Shown here piece after piece: positions 32,801 to 40,119 of a stretch of DNA of 64,000 bases. This DNA is from Streptomyces sp. CB02923 (GTDB taxonomy: Bacteria; Actinomycetota; Actinomycetes; Streptomycetales; Streptomycetaceae), in contig NZ_LWKZ01000025.1 of the NCBI RefSeq assembly GCF_001905005.1, forward strand, positions 620,001 through 684,000. Reading direction: 5' to 3'. How positions within the stretch are numbered: the first letter of the stretch is position 1; the number at the start of each line of letters is the position of its first letter. Both the position numbers and the translations under genes were made by a program. The notes beneath the pieces are model-generated. The model had not been told where the DNA came from. It saw only the letters and a list, made by a program, of their open reading frames with translations, and made no database searches.

Positions 32801-33519
32801 GCATCTTCGGCTCCCGCCCGGGGACGTACGGCGCGGGCCTGCTCCAGCTCATCGACTCGCGTGACTGGCGCACCGACGCCGACCTCGCCGAGGTCTACAC
32901 GGTGTGGGGCGGTTACGCGTACGGGCGCGGCCTGGAGGGCTGCCCGGCGCGCGAGGAGATGGAGACCGCGTACAAGCGGATCGCGGTGGCGGCGAAGAAC
33001 ACCGACACCCGCGAACACGACATCGCCGACTCGGACGACTACTTCCAGTACCACGGCGGCATGGTCGCGACGGTGCGCGCGCTCAAGGGCACCGCGCCCG
33101 AGGCGTACATCGGCGACTCGACCCGCCCGGAGACGGTCCGCACCCGCACGCTGGTGGAGGAGACCTCCCGCGTCTTCCGCGCCCGCGTGGTCAACCCGCG
33201 CTGGATCGAGGCGATGCGCCGCCACGGCTACAAGGGCGCCTTCGAGCTCGCCGCGACGGTCGACTACCTGTTCGGGTACGACGCCACGACCGGCGTCGTC
33301 GCCGACTGGATGTACGACAAGCTCGCCCAGACCTACGTCCTGGACCCGGAGAACCGCGCGTTCCTCCAGGAGGCCAACCCCTGGGCCCTGCACGGCATCG
33401 CCGAACGCCTCCTGGAGGCGGAGTCGCGCGGCATGTGGGCCGAGCCGGACAAGGAGACCCTGGCGGCGCTCCGGGAGGCGTTCCTGGAGACCGAGGGCGA
33501 TCTGGAGGACAAGGGCTGA
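29845..33519 (+). CDS. cobN: Cobaltochelatase subunit CobN
   Basis: Protein of 1224 residues, usual for the family. ATG 29845 follows GAGGAAGG. CobN/magnesium-chelatase-H features run throughout: YYRAHHMSGNTGFVESL, LSAYPTKHSRIGNAVGLDTP, VHLGKHGNLEWLPGK (metal/tetrapyrrole site), VNVLPTGRNFYSVDPKAVP, and a late YQYHGGMVATVRALKG. It inserts cobalt into hydrogenobyrinate a,c-diamide with ATP-driven CobS/CobT-like partners that are not in the window. It is under the cobalamin riboswitch and ends at a 24-bp-stem terminator. Confidence 0.97.
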   Translation: MILLLSTSDTDLLSARAADGPVPYRLANPARLDLGELPALLDGTDLVVVRLLGGLRAWQEGLDQLLAAGQTRPVVVLTGEQAPDAQLMEASTVPIGIAAEAHAYLAHGGPANLEQLARFLSDTVLLTGHGFEPPAAAPSWGHLERSEHLAAEARTGAEVVARTDDTGAATGGPLVAVLYYRAHHMSGNTGFVESLCERIEEAGGRPLPLFVASLRAPEPDLIEELRAADAIVTTVLAAGGTKPAEASAGGDDESWDAGALAALDVPILQALCLTGPRSAWEENDEGLSPLDAASQIAVPEFDGRLITVPFSFKETDEDGLPVYVADPERAARVAGIAVRHARLRHIAPADKRLALVLSAYPTKHSRIGNAVGLDTPASAVALLRRLQEEGYDYGDEPVPGLESGVGDELIYALIEAGGHDQEWLTEEQLARNPVRIPAADYKRWYGTLPQELREQVEEHWGPPPGEMFVDRSRNPDGDIVLAALRRGNLLILIQPPRGFGENPIAIYHDPDLPPSHHYLAAYRWIAASQEDGGFGADAMVHLGKHGNLEWLPGKNAGLSAACGPDAALGDLPLIYPFLVNDPGEGTQAKRRVHATLVDHLVPPMARAESYGDIARLEQLLDEYAAISAMDPAKLPAIRAQIWTLIQAAKLHHDLGLEERPDDEGFDDFLLHVDGWLCEVKDAQIRDGLHVLGGAPAGEARVNLVLAILRARQIWGGTSSLPGLREALGLDESAATRTTADAVEEQARGLVQAMDDAEWDLAAVERVTAGLPEAQREPVAAILAFAAREVVPRLAATTDEIDHAVHALAGGFVPAGPSGSPLRGLVNVLPTGRNFYSVDPKAVPSKLAWETGQALADSLLERYRTDHGDWPTSVGLSLWGTSAMRTSGDDVAEAMALLGVRPVWDDASRRVTGLEPIPADELGRPRVDVTLRISGFFRDAFPHVIGLLDDAVRLAAGLDEPADVNYVRAHAQADLAAHGDERRATTRIFGSRPGTYGAGLLQLIDSRDWRTDADLAEVYTVWGGYAYGRGLEGCPAREEMETAYKRIAVAAKNTDTREHDIADSDDYFQYHGGMVATVRALKGTAPEAYIGDSTRPETVRTRTLVEETSRVFRARVVNPRWIEAMRRHGYKGAFELAATVDYLFGYDATTGVVADWMYDKLAQTYVLDPENRAFLQEANPWALHGIAERLLEAESRGMWAEPDKETLAALREAFLETEGDLEDKG

Positions 33520-33530
33520 GGTCCCGGACC

Positions 33531-33582
33531 ACGACGGAGCGCCGGCCGGGCTGACTGTTCAGCCCGGCCGGCGCTCCGTCGT
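33531..33582. terminator. Bidirectional terminator, 24-bp perfect stem
   Basis: Perfect stem from 33531-33554 to 33559-33582 around a CTGT loop, between the convergent cobN and LCP genes (stops 12 and 24 bp away). It is exceptionally long for an intrinsic hairpin. Confidence 0.85.
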
Positions 33583-33605
33583 TCGTACGGCCCTGGGGCC
33601 CGGGT

Positions 33606-35108
33606 TCAGCCCGTCGTGCTGAACCCCTCGCCGACCGTCAGCGTCACCACGCCGGGGTTGGCGGCCGTCGCGTCCGGCGACTTCTCGGTCTTCACGCCCG
33701 CCAGCCGGGCCGAGAGCACCTTCGCTTGCGCCTCCAGCGACGCCGGGTAGGTGATGGCCGTCTCGTTGGTGCCGGGGGGCGCGTTGTCGGTGGAGACGAC
33801 CGTGAAGCCCAGCTTGCGCAGGGCTGCCGCCACCTCGGCCGCGTAGCCGGTCTTCCCGGTGCCGTTGAGGACCCGGACCTTCACCGACCGCGCCGTGACG
33901 AGGTTCTTGGCCGCGGCGGCCACCTTGTCCTTGTCGACTTCCTTGTCGTGCGCCAGGTCGCTGAAGAGGTCACCGGCCTGCGGGTACTGCCACACCACGT
34001 TCGCCTTGTCGGTGGGCACGTCCGCCTCGCGCGAGTAGTTCGGCACGGTCAGGAAGGTGAGCCGGTCGCTGGGGATGTCCTTGACGGTGGAGGCCAGTTC
34101 GGACAGCGGCTTGATGCCCGCCAGGTCCTCGTCGGTGGTGATCGACTTGGTGGCCGAGTCGAGGAAGTCGTACAGCGCGCCGGGGCTGGCCAGCTTGGAC
34201 TGCGCCTTCTCGCCGAGCGCCTTCATGAACTCCTGCTGGCGGGCGATGCGGCCGAGGTCGGAGCCGTCGCCGACGCTGTAGCGGGTACGGACGTAGCCGA
34301 GCGCCTTCTCGTCCTGGACGTTCTGGCAGCCCGCCTCCATGTCGAGGTGCGCCTTCTTGTCGTGGATCGCGGTCTTCGGGCACACCTCTATGCCGCCCAG
34401 CGCGTTGACCATCCCCTTGAAGCCCTGGAAGTCGACCGAGGTGAAGTGGTCGATGCGCAGCCCGGTGTTCTTCTCGACGGTCTTGATCGTGCAGGCCGCC
34501 GCGTTGGCGACGTCACCGCTCTCGCCGCCGATGGTGAACGCTTCGTTGATCTTGAAGTGGTGGGGCTTGGACTTCCGGCCGTTGCCGCTGTCGCAGGAGG
34601 GGATGGACACCCAGGAGTCACGTGGGAACGAGAGGGCGGTGGCCCACTCCCGGTTGGCGGCGATGTGCAGCACCATCAGGGTGTCCGACTGCATCGTCTC
34701 CAGGTTCTTGCCGTACTTGGCGTTGGCGCCCGCGCGGCTGTCCGACCCGACGACGAGGATGTTCTTGGAGCCCGGACTGAGGTTGGCGGGGCGGTCGCCG
34801 CCGAGGCGGCTGCCCACGTCCGCGCCGTGGATGTTGCCGTCCAGCTTGAAGTAGACCCAGCCGCCGACACCGGCCGTGATCAGCAGCAGGACGCCGATGA
34901 TGCCGCCGGTCCAGGCGAGTATGCGTCCGCGCCGGGTCATCCGGGCCTTGCCGGGCCTGCGCCCGCGGCCGGAGCCGGCGGCGCGCCGCCCGCGGCCGGA
35001 ACCCGACCGGTCGGCCCGGCGGGAGGAACGGCCGCCGGTGCCGGAGCTTACGGAAGTGCCGGCCTGGCCGGAGGGTGTGCCCCGCCGGGGCCGCTGCCTG
35101 TCTTGCAC
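33606..35108 (-). CDS. LytR-CpsA-Psr (LCP) cell-wall glycopolymer ligase with LytR_C domain
   Basis: Protein of 500 residues from GTG 35108 (VQDRQRPRRG), AAGGA 10 nt upstream. The basic, Arg/Gly-rich cytoplasmic tail (residues 1-55) precedes one transmembrane helix (ILAWTGGIIGVLLLITAGVG). The LCP domain follows (NILVVGSDSRAG, DTLMVLHIAANR, SFPRDSWVSIP, GRIARQQEFMKAL) with the Arg/Asp residues that bind polyprenyl-pyrophosphate. The last ~90 residues are LytR_C (VKVRVLNGTGKTGYAAEVA). It attaches glycopolymers to peptidoglycan. It lies 23 bp after the 84-aa gene, behind a BlaI-type operator. Confidence 0.94.
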   Translation of the reverse strand: MQDRQRPRRGTPSGQAGTSVSSGTGGRSSRRADRSGSGRGRRAAGSGRGRRPGKARMTRRGRILAWTGGIIGVLLLITAGVGGWVYFKLDGNIHGADVGSRLGGDRPANLSPGSKNILVVGSDSRAGANAKYGKNLETMQSDTLMVLHIAANREWATALSFPRDSWVSIPSCDSGNGRKSKPHHFKINEAFTIGGESGDVANAAACTIKTVEKNTGLRIDHFTSVDFQGFKGMVNALGGIEVCPKTAIHDKKAHLDMEAGCQNVQDEKALGYVRTRYSVGDGSDLGRIARQQEFMKALGEKAQSKLASPGALYDFLDSATKSITTDEDLAGIKPLSELASTVKDIPSDRLTFLTVPNYSREADVPTDKANVVWQYPQAGDLFSDLAHDKEVDKDKVAAAAKNLVTARSVKVRVLNGTGKTGYAAEVAAALRKLGFTVVSTDNAPPGTNETAITYPASLEAQAKVLSARLAGVKTEKSPDATAANPGVVTLTVGEGFSTTG

Positions 35109-35131
35109 GCTCTCATGGTCCTTCTGGTGCG

Positions 35132-35386
35132 TCAGATGCCCGCGCTCGGCAGAACGAGAATCCGGTCGGGGTCGTACGGAAACCACTGCGGGCAACTGCC
35201 GCCGCTGCCGCGCATCGTACGCAACCTGCACCACAGTTCGCCTGCCCCGTCCCGCCACCAGGCGCTGATACGCCCCAATTCCCACCGGCCGTCGGGATGT
35301 TGCAGCTCCACCGGCTGGTAGACCCACTGCACCTCCGCCTCCGGAGGGGGGCCGCCCGTCGGCAGGGGTCCGCACCTCGTTGTCAT
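35132..35386 (-). CDS. Conserved 84-aa protein upstream of LCP
   Basis: ATG 35386 follows GGAGGGGGAG. The product is Trp/Arg-rich: EVQWVYQPVELQHPDGRWELGR, ISAWWRDGAGELWCRLRTMR, then a C/W-rich tail ending RILVLPSAGI. It is probably a small beta-rich domain; no function known. First gene of the two-gene operon with the LCP ligase, with a perfect CTACA-N4-TGTAG dyad 56 bp upstream, so likely under BlaI control. Confidence 0.72.
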   Translation of the reverse strand: MTTRCGPLPTGGPPPEAEVQWVYQPVELQHPDGRWELGRISAWWRDGAGELWCRLRTMRGSGGSCPQWFPYDPDRILVLPSAGI

Positions 35387-35441
35387 CTCCCCCTCCCGCC
35401 ACGCCCGTTGCGAACGTTTTGGCGCACTCTACAGCCCAGCT

Positions 35442-35455
35442 CTACACGACTGTAG
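35442..35455. promoter_or_regulatory. BlaI-type operator C (84-aa/LCP operon)
   Basis: Perfect dyad CTACA-CGAC-TGTAG. An extra half-site CTACAG lies at 35429-35434, reading on the minus strand as CTGTAGAGT with a possible -10 TAGAGT. TACA/TGTA dyads are the known recognition element of MecI/BlaI repressors. Confidence 0.7.
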
Positions 35456-35520
35456 AAGTAAGTGGGTGTGGGGCAGATCACATGGAGGGTGGTGGGTGTT
35501 GGATGGCGGGTGGCGGGCGG

Positions 35521-36486
35521 TCAGAGCGGGGTGGCCGCTTTGAGGACGAGGAAGAGGGCCACCGCCGCGTTCAGCGCGGAGAGCGCCGAGGCGGCCGTGC
35601 CCGCGGCGGCGACCAGGGCGGCCAGGCCCGCCGGGGTGAGGGCGGGGGGCCAGCTGCGGGCCGGGGGCACGGGGTCCAGGAGCGCCGCCACCCGGCGCGG
35701 CACGGGGCCCGGCGCGGGGGCGGCGAAGCCCGCCAGCAGCGGGCCGGGCGTGGGCCGGGAGACCAGCGCGGCCTTGCCCACGGCCCGCGCGGTCAGCCGC
35801 CGGTCGCCGACGGTCCGCGCCGCTTCCTCGTCGGCCCAGCGCTCGGCGCTGAAGGCGACCGCCGTGCGCAGCGGCAGCAGCAGGGGGTTCGCGCAGCCCG
35901 CCAGCCGTACGGCGAGCTGGAAGCGGTGGTGGCGTTCCGTCAGGTGGGCACGCTCGTGCGCGAACAGGGCGCGGCGCTCGTCGCTGTCCAGGCTGCGCAG
36001 CATGCCGCGGGAGACCGCGATCCGGCCGGGCCGCGCGGGCTTGCCGGGGCGGGCGGGCAGGCCGGGTACGGCGTAGGCGTACGGGGCGTCGTCGGCCAGT
36101 ACCGCCAGTTCCGTGCCGGACGGCAGTCCGTCCAGCGCGCGGTGCGTACGGGAACGGACGCGGTAGTGACGGCGCAGCTCGCTGGCGCAGGACGTCAGGG
36201 CGGCGGCGAGCCCGGCGATGGCCGCCGTGCCGGCCACCTCCGCGATGGGTACCGCGGCGCGTACCTCCGGGTCGGACCAGCCGTCGGGCAGCGGATTGCC
36301 GGGGAGCTGGGCGGTGCCCACCACCATCAGCAGCCCCAGGCAGAGCGTGCTGCACACGCCGAGGACCACGGCCAGCGCGGTCAGCAGCCGGGTGGTGTCG
36401 CGCGGGTGCAGGTGCTGTCCGGCGAGGCGGGCGATCGGCAGCGCGGTCAGCGGCAGGACGAGCGGGAGGAAGACGAAGAGGCCCAT
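35521..36486 (-). CDS. M56-family membrane metallopeptidase (BlaR1-like protease only)
   Basis: Protein of 321 residues. It has N-terminal transmembrane helices (residues 1-60, 80-100), the zinc motif H-E-x-x-H as LFAHERAHLTERHHRF (about residue 180), a later Glu in AERWADEEA, and a C-terminal hydrophobic tail. It resembles BlaR1/MecR1 but lacks the extracellular penicillin-binding sensor domain, so the signal it senses is unknown. It follows blaI by 7 bp and probably inactivates the repressor by proteolysis directly or through another protease. Confidence 0.88.
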   Translation of the reverse strand: MGLFVFLPLVLPLTALPIARLAGQHLHPRDTTRLLTALAVVLGVCSTLCLGLLMVVGTAQLPGNPLPDGWSDPEVRAAVPIAEVAGTAAIAGLAAALTSCASELRRHYRVRSRTHRALDGLPSGTELAVLADDAPYAYAVPGLPARPGKPARPGRIAVSRGMLRSLDSDERRALFAHERAHLTERHHRFQLAVRLAGCANPLLLPLRTAVAFSAERWADEEAARTVGDRRLTARAVGKAALVSRPTPGPLLAGFAAPAPGPVPRRVAALLDPVPPARSWPPALTPAGLAALVAAAGTAASALSALNAAVALFLVLKAATPL

Positions 36487-36493
36487 GGGTCAG

Positions 36494-36925
36494 TCAGTCT
36501 CCGGAGCTCTCGGGTTCCCCGGGGCCCCCGCCGGTGGCGTCCAGCAGGGTGCGCAGCAGCTGCTCGTCCTGGGCGGAGAGCGCCGAGACGAAGCTGGCCA
36601 GGACGGCGTCCCGGTCGGACTCGCTGTCCAGGACACGGCGCATCCGCAGCGCGGCGAGCCCGGCTTCGTCGGCGGCCGGGGTCCACACGTAGGACCGGCC
36701 GACGCGTTCGCGGGTGACGGCTCTCTTGGCGTGCAGGCGGGAGAGGATCGTCATCACCGTCGTGTACGCGAGGTCGTCGCCGAGGCGGTCCTGCACCCAG
36801 GCGGCGGTGGCGGGACCGGGCGCCTGGTGCAGCGCGGCCAGTACCTGTGCCTCCAGCTCGCCCTGGCCCCGGCGGCGTGCGCGGTCGCGTCCGCCGGGAT
36901 GGCCGCCGAAGGGGTCCCCGTTCAT
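36494..36925 (-). CDS. BlaI/MecI-family repressor
   Basis: Protein of 143 residues. ATG 36925 (MNGDPFGGHP) has GGGAGG at 8-nt spacing, favoured over an upstream in-frame ATG at 37024. Winged-helix core: LEAQVLAALHQAPGPATAAWVQDRL, YTTVMTILSRLHAKRAVTRERVGRSYVWTP. The C-terminal dimerisation helices are LASFVSALSAQDEQLLRTLLD. It is encoded with the M56 protease. A CTACA-N4-TGTAG dyad lies 103 bp upstream, shared with divergent terD, so autoregulation is likely. Confidence 0.92.
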   Translation of the reverse strand: MNGDPFGGHPGGRDRARRRGQGELEAQVLAALHQAPGPATAAWVQDRLGDDLAYTTVMTILSRLHAKRAVTRERVGRSYVWTPAADEAGLAALRMRRVLDSESDRDAVLASFVSALSAQDEQLLRTLLDATGGGPGEPESSGD

Positions 36926-37027
36926 TGCCGTCGCCTCCCGTTCGTGCCGCACGCCCCGCGCGGCGGGGGCGTCGCCGCATCCTACTGAGCGGTCCGGGAA
37001 CGCGTCCTGTCCCTCGTTCGTCATCTT

Positions 37028-37041
37028 CTACAGCACTGTAG
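37028..37041. promoter_or_regulatory. BlaI-type operator A (blaI-M56 / terD)
   Basis: Perfect dyad CTACAG-CA-CTGTAG between divergent blaI and terD. Its right arm continues TGTAGATTTTG, so a plausible terD -10 (TAGATT, 37039-37044) overlaps the site. Position fits repression of both directions. Confidence 0.75.
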
Positions 37042-37094
37042 ATTTTGTGGCCCGCCACACAGGGAGGCCACACCCCGACCCGGGAGGAACATCC

Positions 37095-37670
37095 ATGGGA
37101 GTCTCGCTGGCCAAGGGCGGCAACGTCTCGCTGTCGAAGGAGGCGCCCGGCCTGACCGCCGTGACGGTGGGCCTCGGCTGGGACGTCCGTACGACCACCG
37201 GCGCCGACTACGACCTGGACGCGAGCGCCCTGCTGTGCAACGAGTCCGGCAAGGTCGTCTCGGACCGGCACTTCGTGTTCTACAACAACCTCACCAGCCC
37301 GGACGGCTCGGTGCAGCACACCGGCGACAACCTCACCGGTGAGGGCGAGGGCGACGACGAGTCGGTCAACGTGAACCTGGCGGGCGTGCCCGCCGAGGTC
37401 TCCAAGATCGTCTTCCCGGTGTCCATCCACGACGCGCAGAGCCGCGGCCAGAGCTTCGGCCAGGTCCGCAACGCGTTCATCCGCGTGGTCAACCAGGCGG
37501 ACGGCGCCGAGCTGGCCCGCTACGACCTCACCGAGGACGCCTCCACCGAGACCGCCATGGTCTTCGGCGAGCTCTACCGGCACGGCACGGAGTGGAAGTT
37601 CCGCGCGGTCGGCCAGGGCTACGCGTCCGGGCTGGCCGGCATCGCGGCGGACTTCGGCGTCAACGTCTGA
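37095..37670 (+). CDS. terD: TerD-family stress protein
   Basis: Protein of 191 residues, ATG 37095 with GGGAGGAA upstream. Canonical TerD: MGVSLAKGGNVSLSKEAPGL, GLGWDVRTTTGADYDLDASA, VHTGDNLTGEGEGDDE-type Ca-binding acidic loop, INVNL-like strand VNVNLAG, and FGELYRHGTEWKFRAVGQGY. TerD proteins bind calcium and are linked to tellurite, phage and envelope stress and, in Streptomyces, to differentiation. It is controlled by the operator shared with blaI, an unusual link. Confidence 0.95.
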   Translation: MGVSLAKGGNVSLSKEAPGLTAVTVGLGWDVRTTTGADYDLDASALLCNESGKVVSDRHFVFYNNLTSPDGSVQHTGDNLTGEGEGDDESVNVNLAGVPAEVSKIVFPVSIHDAQSRGQSFGQVRNAFIRVVNQADGAELARYDLTEDASTETAMVFGELYRHGTEWKFRAVGQGYASGLAGIAADFGVNV

Positions 37671-37712
37671 CGCGTACCGGTGGCCGCGTACGTACGGCAG
37701 TGAGCGGTACGA

Positions 37713-37748
37713 CGGCGGGCCCGCGGCGAGTGTGCCGCGGGCCCGCCG
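37713..37748. terminator. Hairpin between convergent terD and terB
   Basis: 15-bp perfect stem (37713-37727 with 37734-37748, loop GAGTGT). It serves terD and probably terB, whose stop lies 72 bp further on. Confidence 0.8.
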
Positions 37749-37788
37749 CCGTGTGACGCGGACGCGGTCCGGTCAGGGGCCGGCCCGG

Positions 37789-37836
37789 TCAGAGGTCGAA
37801 CCGCTCAGAGGTCGAACCGCTCAGAGGTCGAACTCG
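37789..37836. repeat. 16-bp triplication at the terB 3' end
   Basis: Three head-to-tail copies of tcagaggtcgaaccgc (last copy varies at the end). The terB stop codon lies in the copy nearest the gene; the other two are downstream, so the repeat does not alter the protein. Confidence 0.85.
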
Positions 37837-38276
37837 GCCGGCGGGATGTCCAGCGCGTAGCAGACCTCGCGCACCACGGCCTGCTCGGTCTTGTCGAAGT
37901 CACCGTCGGCGCCGCCGATGACGATGCCGATCTGGATGACGGCACGCGCCTCGACCGGCTTCTTCTTCACCTTGCCGATCTCCTGCATGAGGCCGACCTT
38001 GCCGAAGTCGAAGTCGGCGGTCAGCTTGTCGAGGTACTCGTCGAAGCGGCGGCGCAGGTCGTCGGCGGAGAAGTTCTGCAGCACCTCGTTGGTGGCGATG
38101 AGCTGGGCCACCCGCTGCCGCTCGGAGGGGTCGACGGACCCGTCGGCGGCGGCGACGAGCGCGCACATCGCCATGCTCGCGTCCCGGAAGGCGCCGCTCT
38201 TCAGGTCGTTCTTCTTCGCGACGAGCTGGGTCTGCATCGTCTGGGCGGAATCCTTGATCCGGTCCCACAGAGCCAT
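37821..38276 (-). CDS. terB: TerB-family tellurite-resistance/stress protein
   Basis: Protein of 151 residues. All-helical TerB fold: AMCALVAAADGSVDPSERQRVAQLI, then IQIGIVIGGADGDFDKTEQAVVREVC, with the acidic D-G-x-V/F-D turns thought to bind metal. It normally works with TerD at the membrane. It is convergent with terD and has its own BlaI-type operator 69 bp upstream, so both partners look co-regulated in spite of opposite orientation. Confidence 0.93.
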   Translation of the reverse strand: MALWDRIKDSAQTMQTQLVAKKNDLKSGAFRDASMAMCALVAAADGSVDPSERQRVAQLIATNEVLQNFSADDLRRRFDEYLDKLTADFDFGKVGLMQEIGKVKKKPVEARAVIQIGIVIGGADGDFDKTEQAVVREVCYALDIPPAEFDL

Positions 38277-38344
38277 GTGGATCTCCTTGTCGTTCCCGCG
38301 TGGTGCCGCGCATCGCTGCCGGTCGAGTAATGCGCAAGCAAAAT

Positions 38345-38358
38345 CTACAGCCTTGTAG
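38345..38358. promoter_or_regulatory. BlaI-type operator B (terB)
   Basis: Perfect dyad CTACA-GCCT-TGTAG. On the minus strand it reads into CTGTAGATTTTG, the same string that follows operator A, so a -10 TAGATT overlaps the operator in front of both terB and terD. Confidence 0.75.
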
Positions 38359-38463
38359 AGGCGATGCGGAGGGGCGGGGTTCCGGGCGCTCCGGCAGGGT
38401 CTGTTCGGGGCACGTGCGCTCGTGTGGGGACGGACGGGTTCGAGGGCCGGGCTGGACGCGTTC

Positions 38464-38491
38464 GAGGGCCGGGGCGACTGCCCCGGCCCTC
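38464..38491. terminator. Hairpin terminator downstream of alkaline phosphatase
   Basis: 12-bp perfect stem GAGGGCCGGGGC/GCCCCGGCCCTC, loop GACT, 170 bp past the phosphatase stop. Confidence 0.6.
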
Positions 38492-38661
38492 CGATTCCCC
38501 CGCTTTTTCCCGGTCTCCCGGCCCCCGTTCCCCCCGGGTCTCCCGGCCCCCGTTCCCCTCCCCGTCCCTCGGTTTCTCCCGCTTGCGCCCGTCCTCCCCC
38601 AAGCCCCCTCGGGTGATTCAGGCGGTCGTGCCTGCCGCGGTGCTCAGCGCGGCCGCGGTGC

Positions 38662-40044
38662 TCAGCGCAGTCGCAGGGCGCTGCGGATCGTCGAGAACAG
38701 CTGCGTCTGGTCGGTGACGCCGAGCACGCGGTACGCCTGCGGGCCCTGCGCGGCGATCCGGACCTGCGTGCCGGTGTGCTCCTGCGACTTGCCCGGCGTG
38801 TTCGTCGAGTAGTTGACCTTCAGCTTGCCGCCCTCGTCGGTGACGAGTGTCGAGGAGAGGCCGGGCGGCTGGGCCTCCAGCGGCACGATCTGGCTGGAGT
38901 GGCCGTGGTCGGCGGTGGTGACCACCAGCGTGTCGGGGTGCTTGGCGGCGTAGTCCCGGGCCACCTTCACCGCGCGGTCGAACGCCGCGGTCTCGCCGAT
39001 CTGCCCGCAGGGGTCGGCCGCGTGGTCCTGCTTGTCGATCGAGGCGCCCTCGACCTGGAGGAAGAAGCCCTTGTCCCGGCCGTGGCCGCGCTGCGCCTTC
39101 TGCTTCTTCTCCAGCAGCTGGATCGCCTTGGCCGCCTGCTCGTCCAGGGCGGGCGTGCCCGCGGGCCGCTGCGGGTTGGAGGTCGTGCAGCGCTGCGGGT
39201 CGGTACCGCCGACGGCGGCGGGCTTGCCGGTCCATTCCACGGGCACGTTGCCCGGCGCGAAGAGGCCGAGCACCGGCTTGCCGCCCGCGACGCTCTTGAC
39301 GCGCTTGAGGGCGTTGCGGTCCGTGACGACCTGGTAGCCCAGCTTGCGGGCCTGCTCGGCCACCGTCAGGCCCTTGTACGGACCTTCGGTGATCTTCTGG
39401 TCGAAGCGCTGCTTGCCGCCGCCGAGGAGCACGTCCACCCGGTGGTTCACGCTCTGCTCGGCGATCGAGCCGGGGCCGCCCTTGGCGATGGTGTCGGCGG
39501 GGCACTTGGCCATGTCGGCCGGGCCCTGGCAGCTGCGGTCGGTGGCGTGCGAGGCGAGCACGGCCGGGGTGGCGTCGGTCAGCTCGGCGGTGGTGACGGA
39601 GCCGGTGGCGTAACCGTTCTTCTGCGCCAGTTCCAGGATCGTCGGCAGCGCCTTGTCGGTGTCCGGCGTCTTGGATATCCGGCCGTTGACCGTCTTGTGG
39701 CCGGTGGCCCAGCCGCTGCCGCTGGCCGCGGAGTCCGTGACGTAGTCCGGCTTCTTGTGCTGGTCGACGGCGTACGTGGTGTACGCGCCGGTCATGGGGA
39801 ACTTGTCCATGTGCAGCCGGCCCGCGGCGCCCACGGTGTAGTCCCGCGCGAGGGTGATCTCGCTGTCGCCCATCCCGTCGCCGATCAGCAGGATGACGTT
39901 CTTCGCCGCCCCGCCCCGGACCGCCCGCTCCGCCTGGTCCTCGGACCCGAACGCGGCAGCCCCCGCGGGCACGGCCGCGGCGGTGGCGAGCACCACGGCG
40001 GCACCGGTGATGACGCCGCGGCGGGACAGGCGCAGTCTTCGCAT
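38662..40044 (-). CDS. PhoA-type secreted alkaline phosphatase
   Basis: Protein of 460 residues with a twin-arginine-like signal (LRLSRRGVITGAAVVLATAAA). PhoA features are NVILLIGDGMGDSEI (first metal Asp), the nucleophile serine in YVTDSAASGSGWATG, VEGASIDKQDHAADP (metal ligands), TTADHGHSSQ and a late His in QEHTGTQV. It releases phosphate from organic esters outside the cell using Zn/Mg. A two-unit PHO box lies about 60 bp upstream, so it should be induced by PhoP under phosphate starvation. Confidence 0.95.
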   Translation of the reverse strand: MRRLRLSRRGVITGAAVVLATAAAVPAGAAAFGSEDQAERAVRGGAAKNVILLIGDGMGDSEITLARDYTVGAAGRLHMDKFPMTGAYTTYAVDQHKKPDYVTDSAASGSGWATGHKTVNGRISKTPDTDKALPTILELAQKNGYATGSVTTAELTDATPAVLASHATDRSCQGPADMAKCPADTIAKGGPGSIAEQSVNHRVDVLLGGGKQRFDQKITEGPYKGLTVAEQARKLGYQVVTDRNALKRVKSVAGGKPVLGLFAPGNVPVEWTGKPAAVGGTDPQRCTTSNPQRPAGTPALDEQAAKAIQLLEKKQKAQRGHGRDKGFFLQVEGASIDKQDHAADPCGQIGETAAFDRAVKVARDYAAKHPDTLVVTTADHGHSSQIVPLEAQPPGLSSTLVTDEGGKLKVNYSTNTPGKSQEHTGTQVRIAAQGPQAYRVLGVTDQTQLFSTIRSALRLR

Positions 40045-40101
40045 GAGTTCTCCTCTTCGTACGCCGGCCGGATGCCGACGCAGCGAAGCTCACCAGCCCA
40101 C

Positions 40102-40119
40102 GGTGAATGCCGGGTGACC
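40102..40119 (-). promoter_or_regulatory. PHO box (two direct repeat units)
   Basis: On the minus strand GGTCACC-CGGC-ATTCACC: two heptamers close to the Streptomyces PhoP consensus GTTCACC with exact 11-nt periodicity, 58 bp upstream of the alkaline phosphatase start. The rest of the 350-bp divergent gap (40045-40393) shows no gene. Confidence 0.75.

Larger units (their letters stand above)
38277..38661. other. Intergenic region: terB promoter, operator B, phoA terminator
   Basis: No gene seen. It holds the terB operator, two copies of cgttcgagggccggg (38430-38475), the phoA-side hairpin and a C-rich double repeat of gtctcccggcccccgttcccc around 38513-38560. Confidence 0.5.

Noticed and set aside
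29662..33393. 1243-codon open frame on the minus strand opposite cobN
   Set aside because: It is the antisense shadow of cobN caused by GC-rich third positions; composition is Val/Gly/Arg/Gln-rich without any domain, and cobN is unmistakable.
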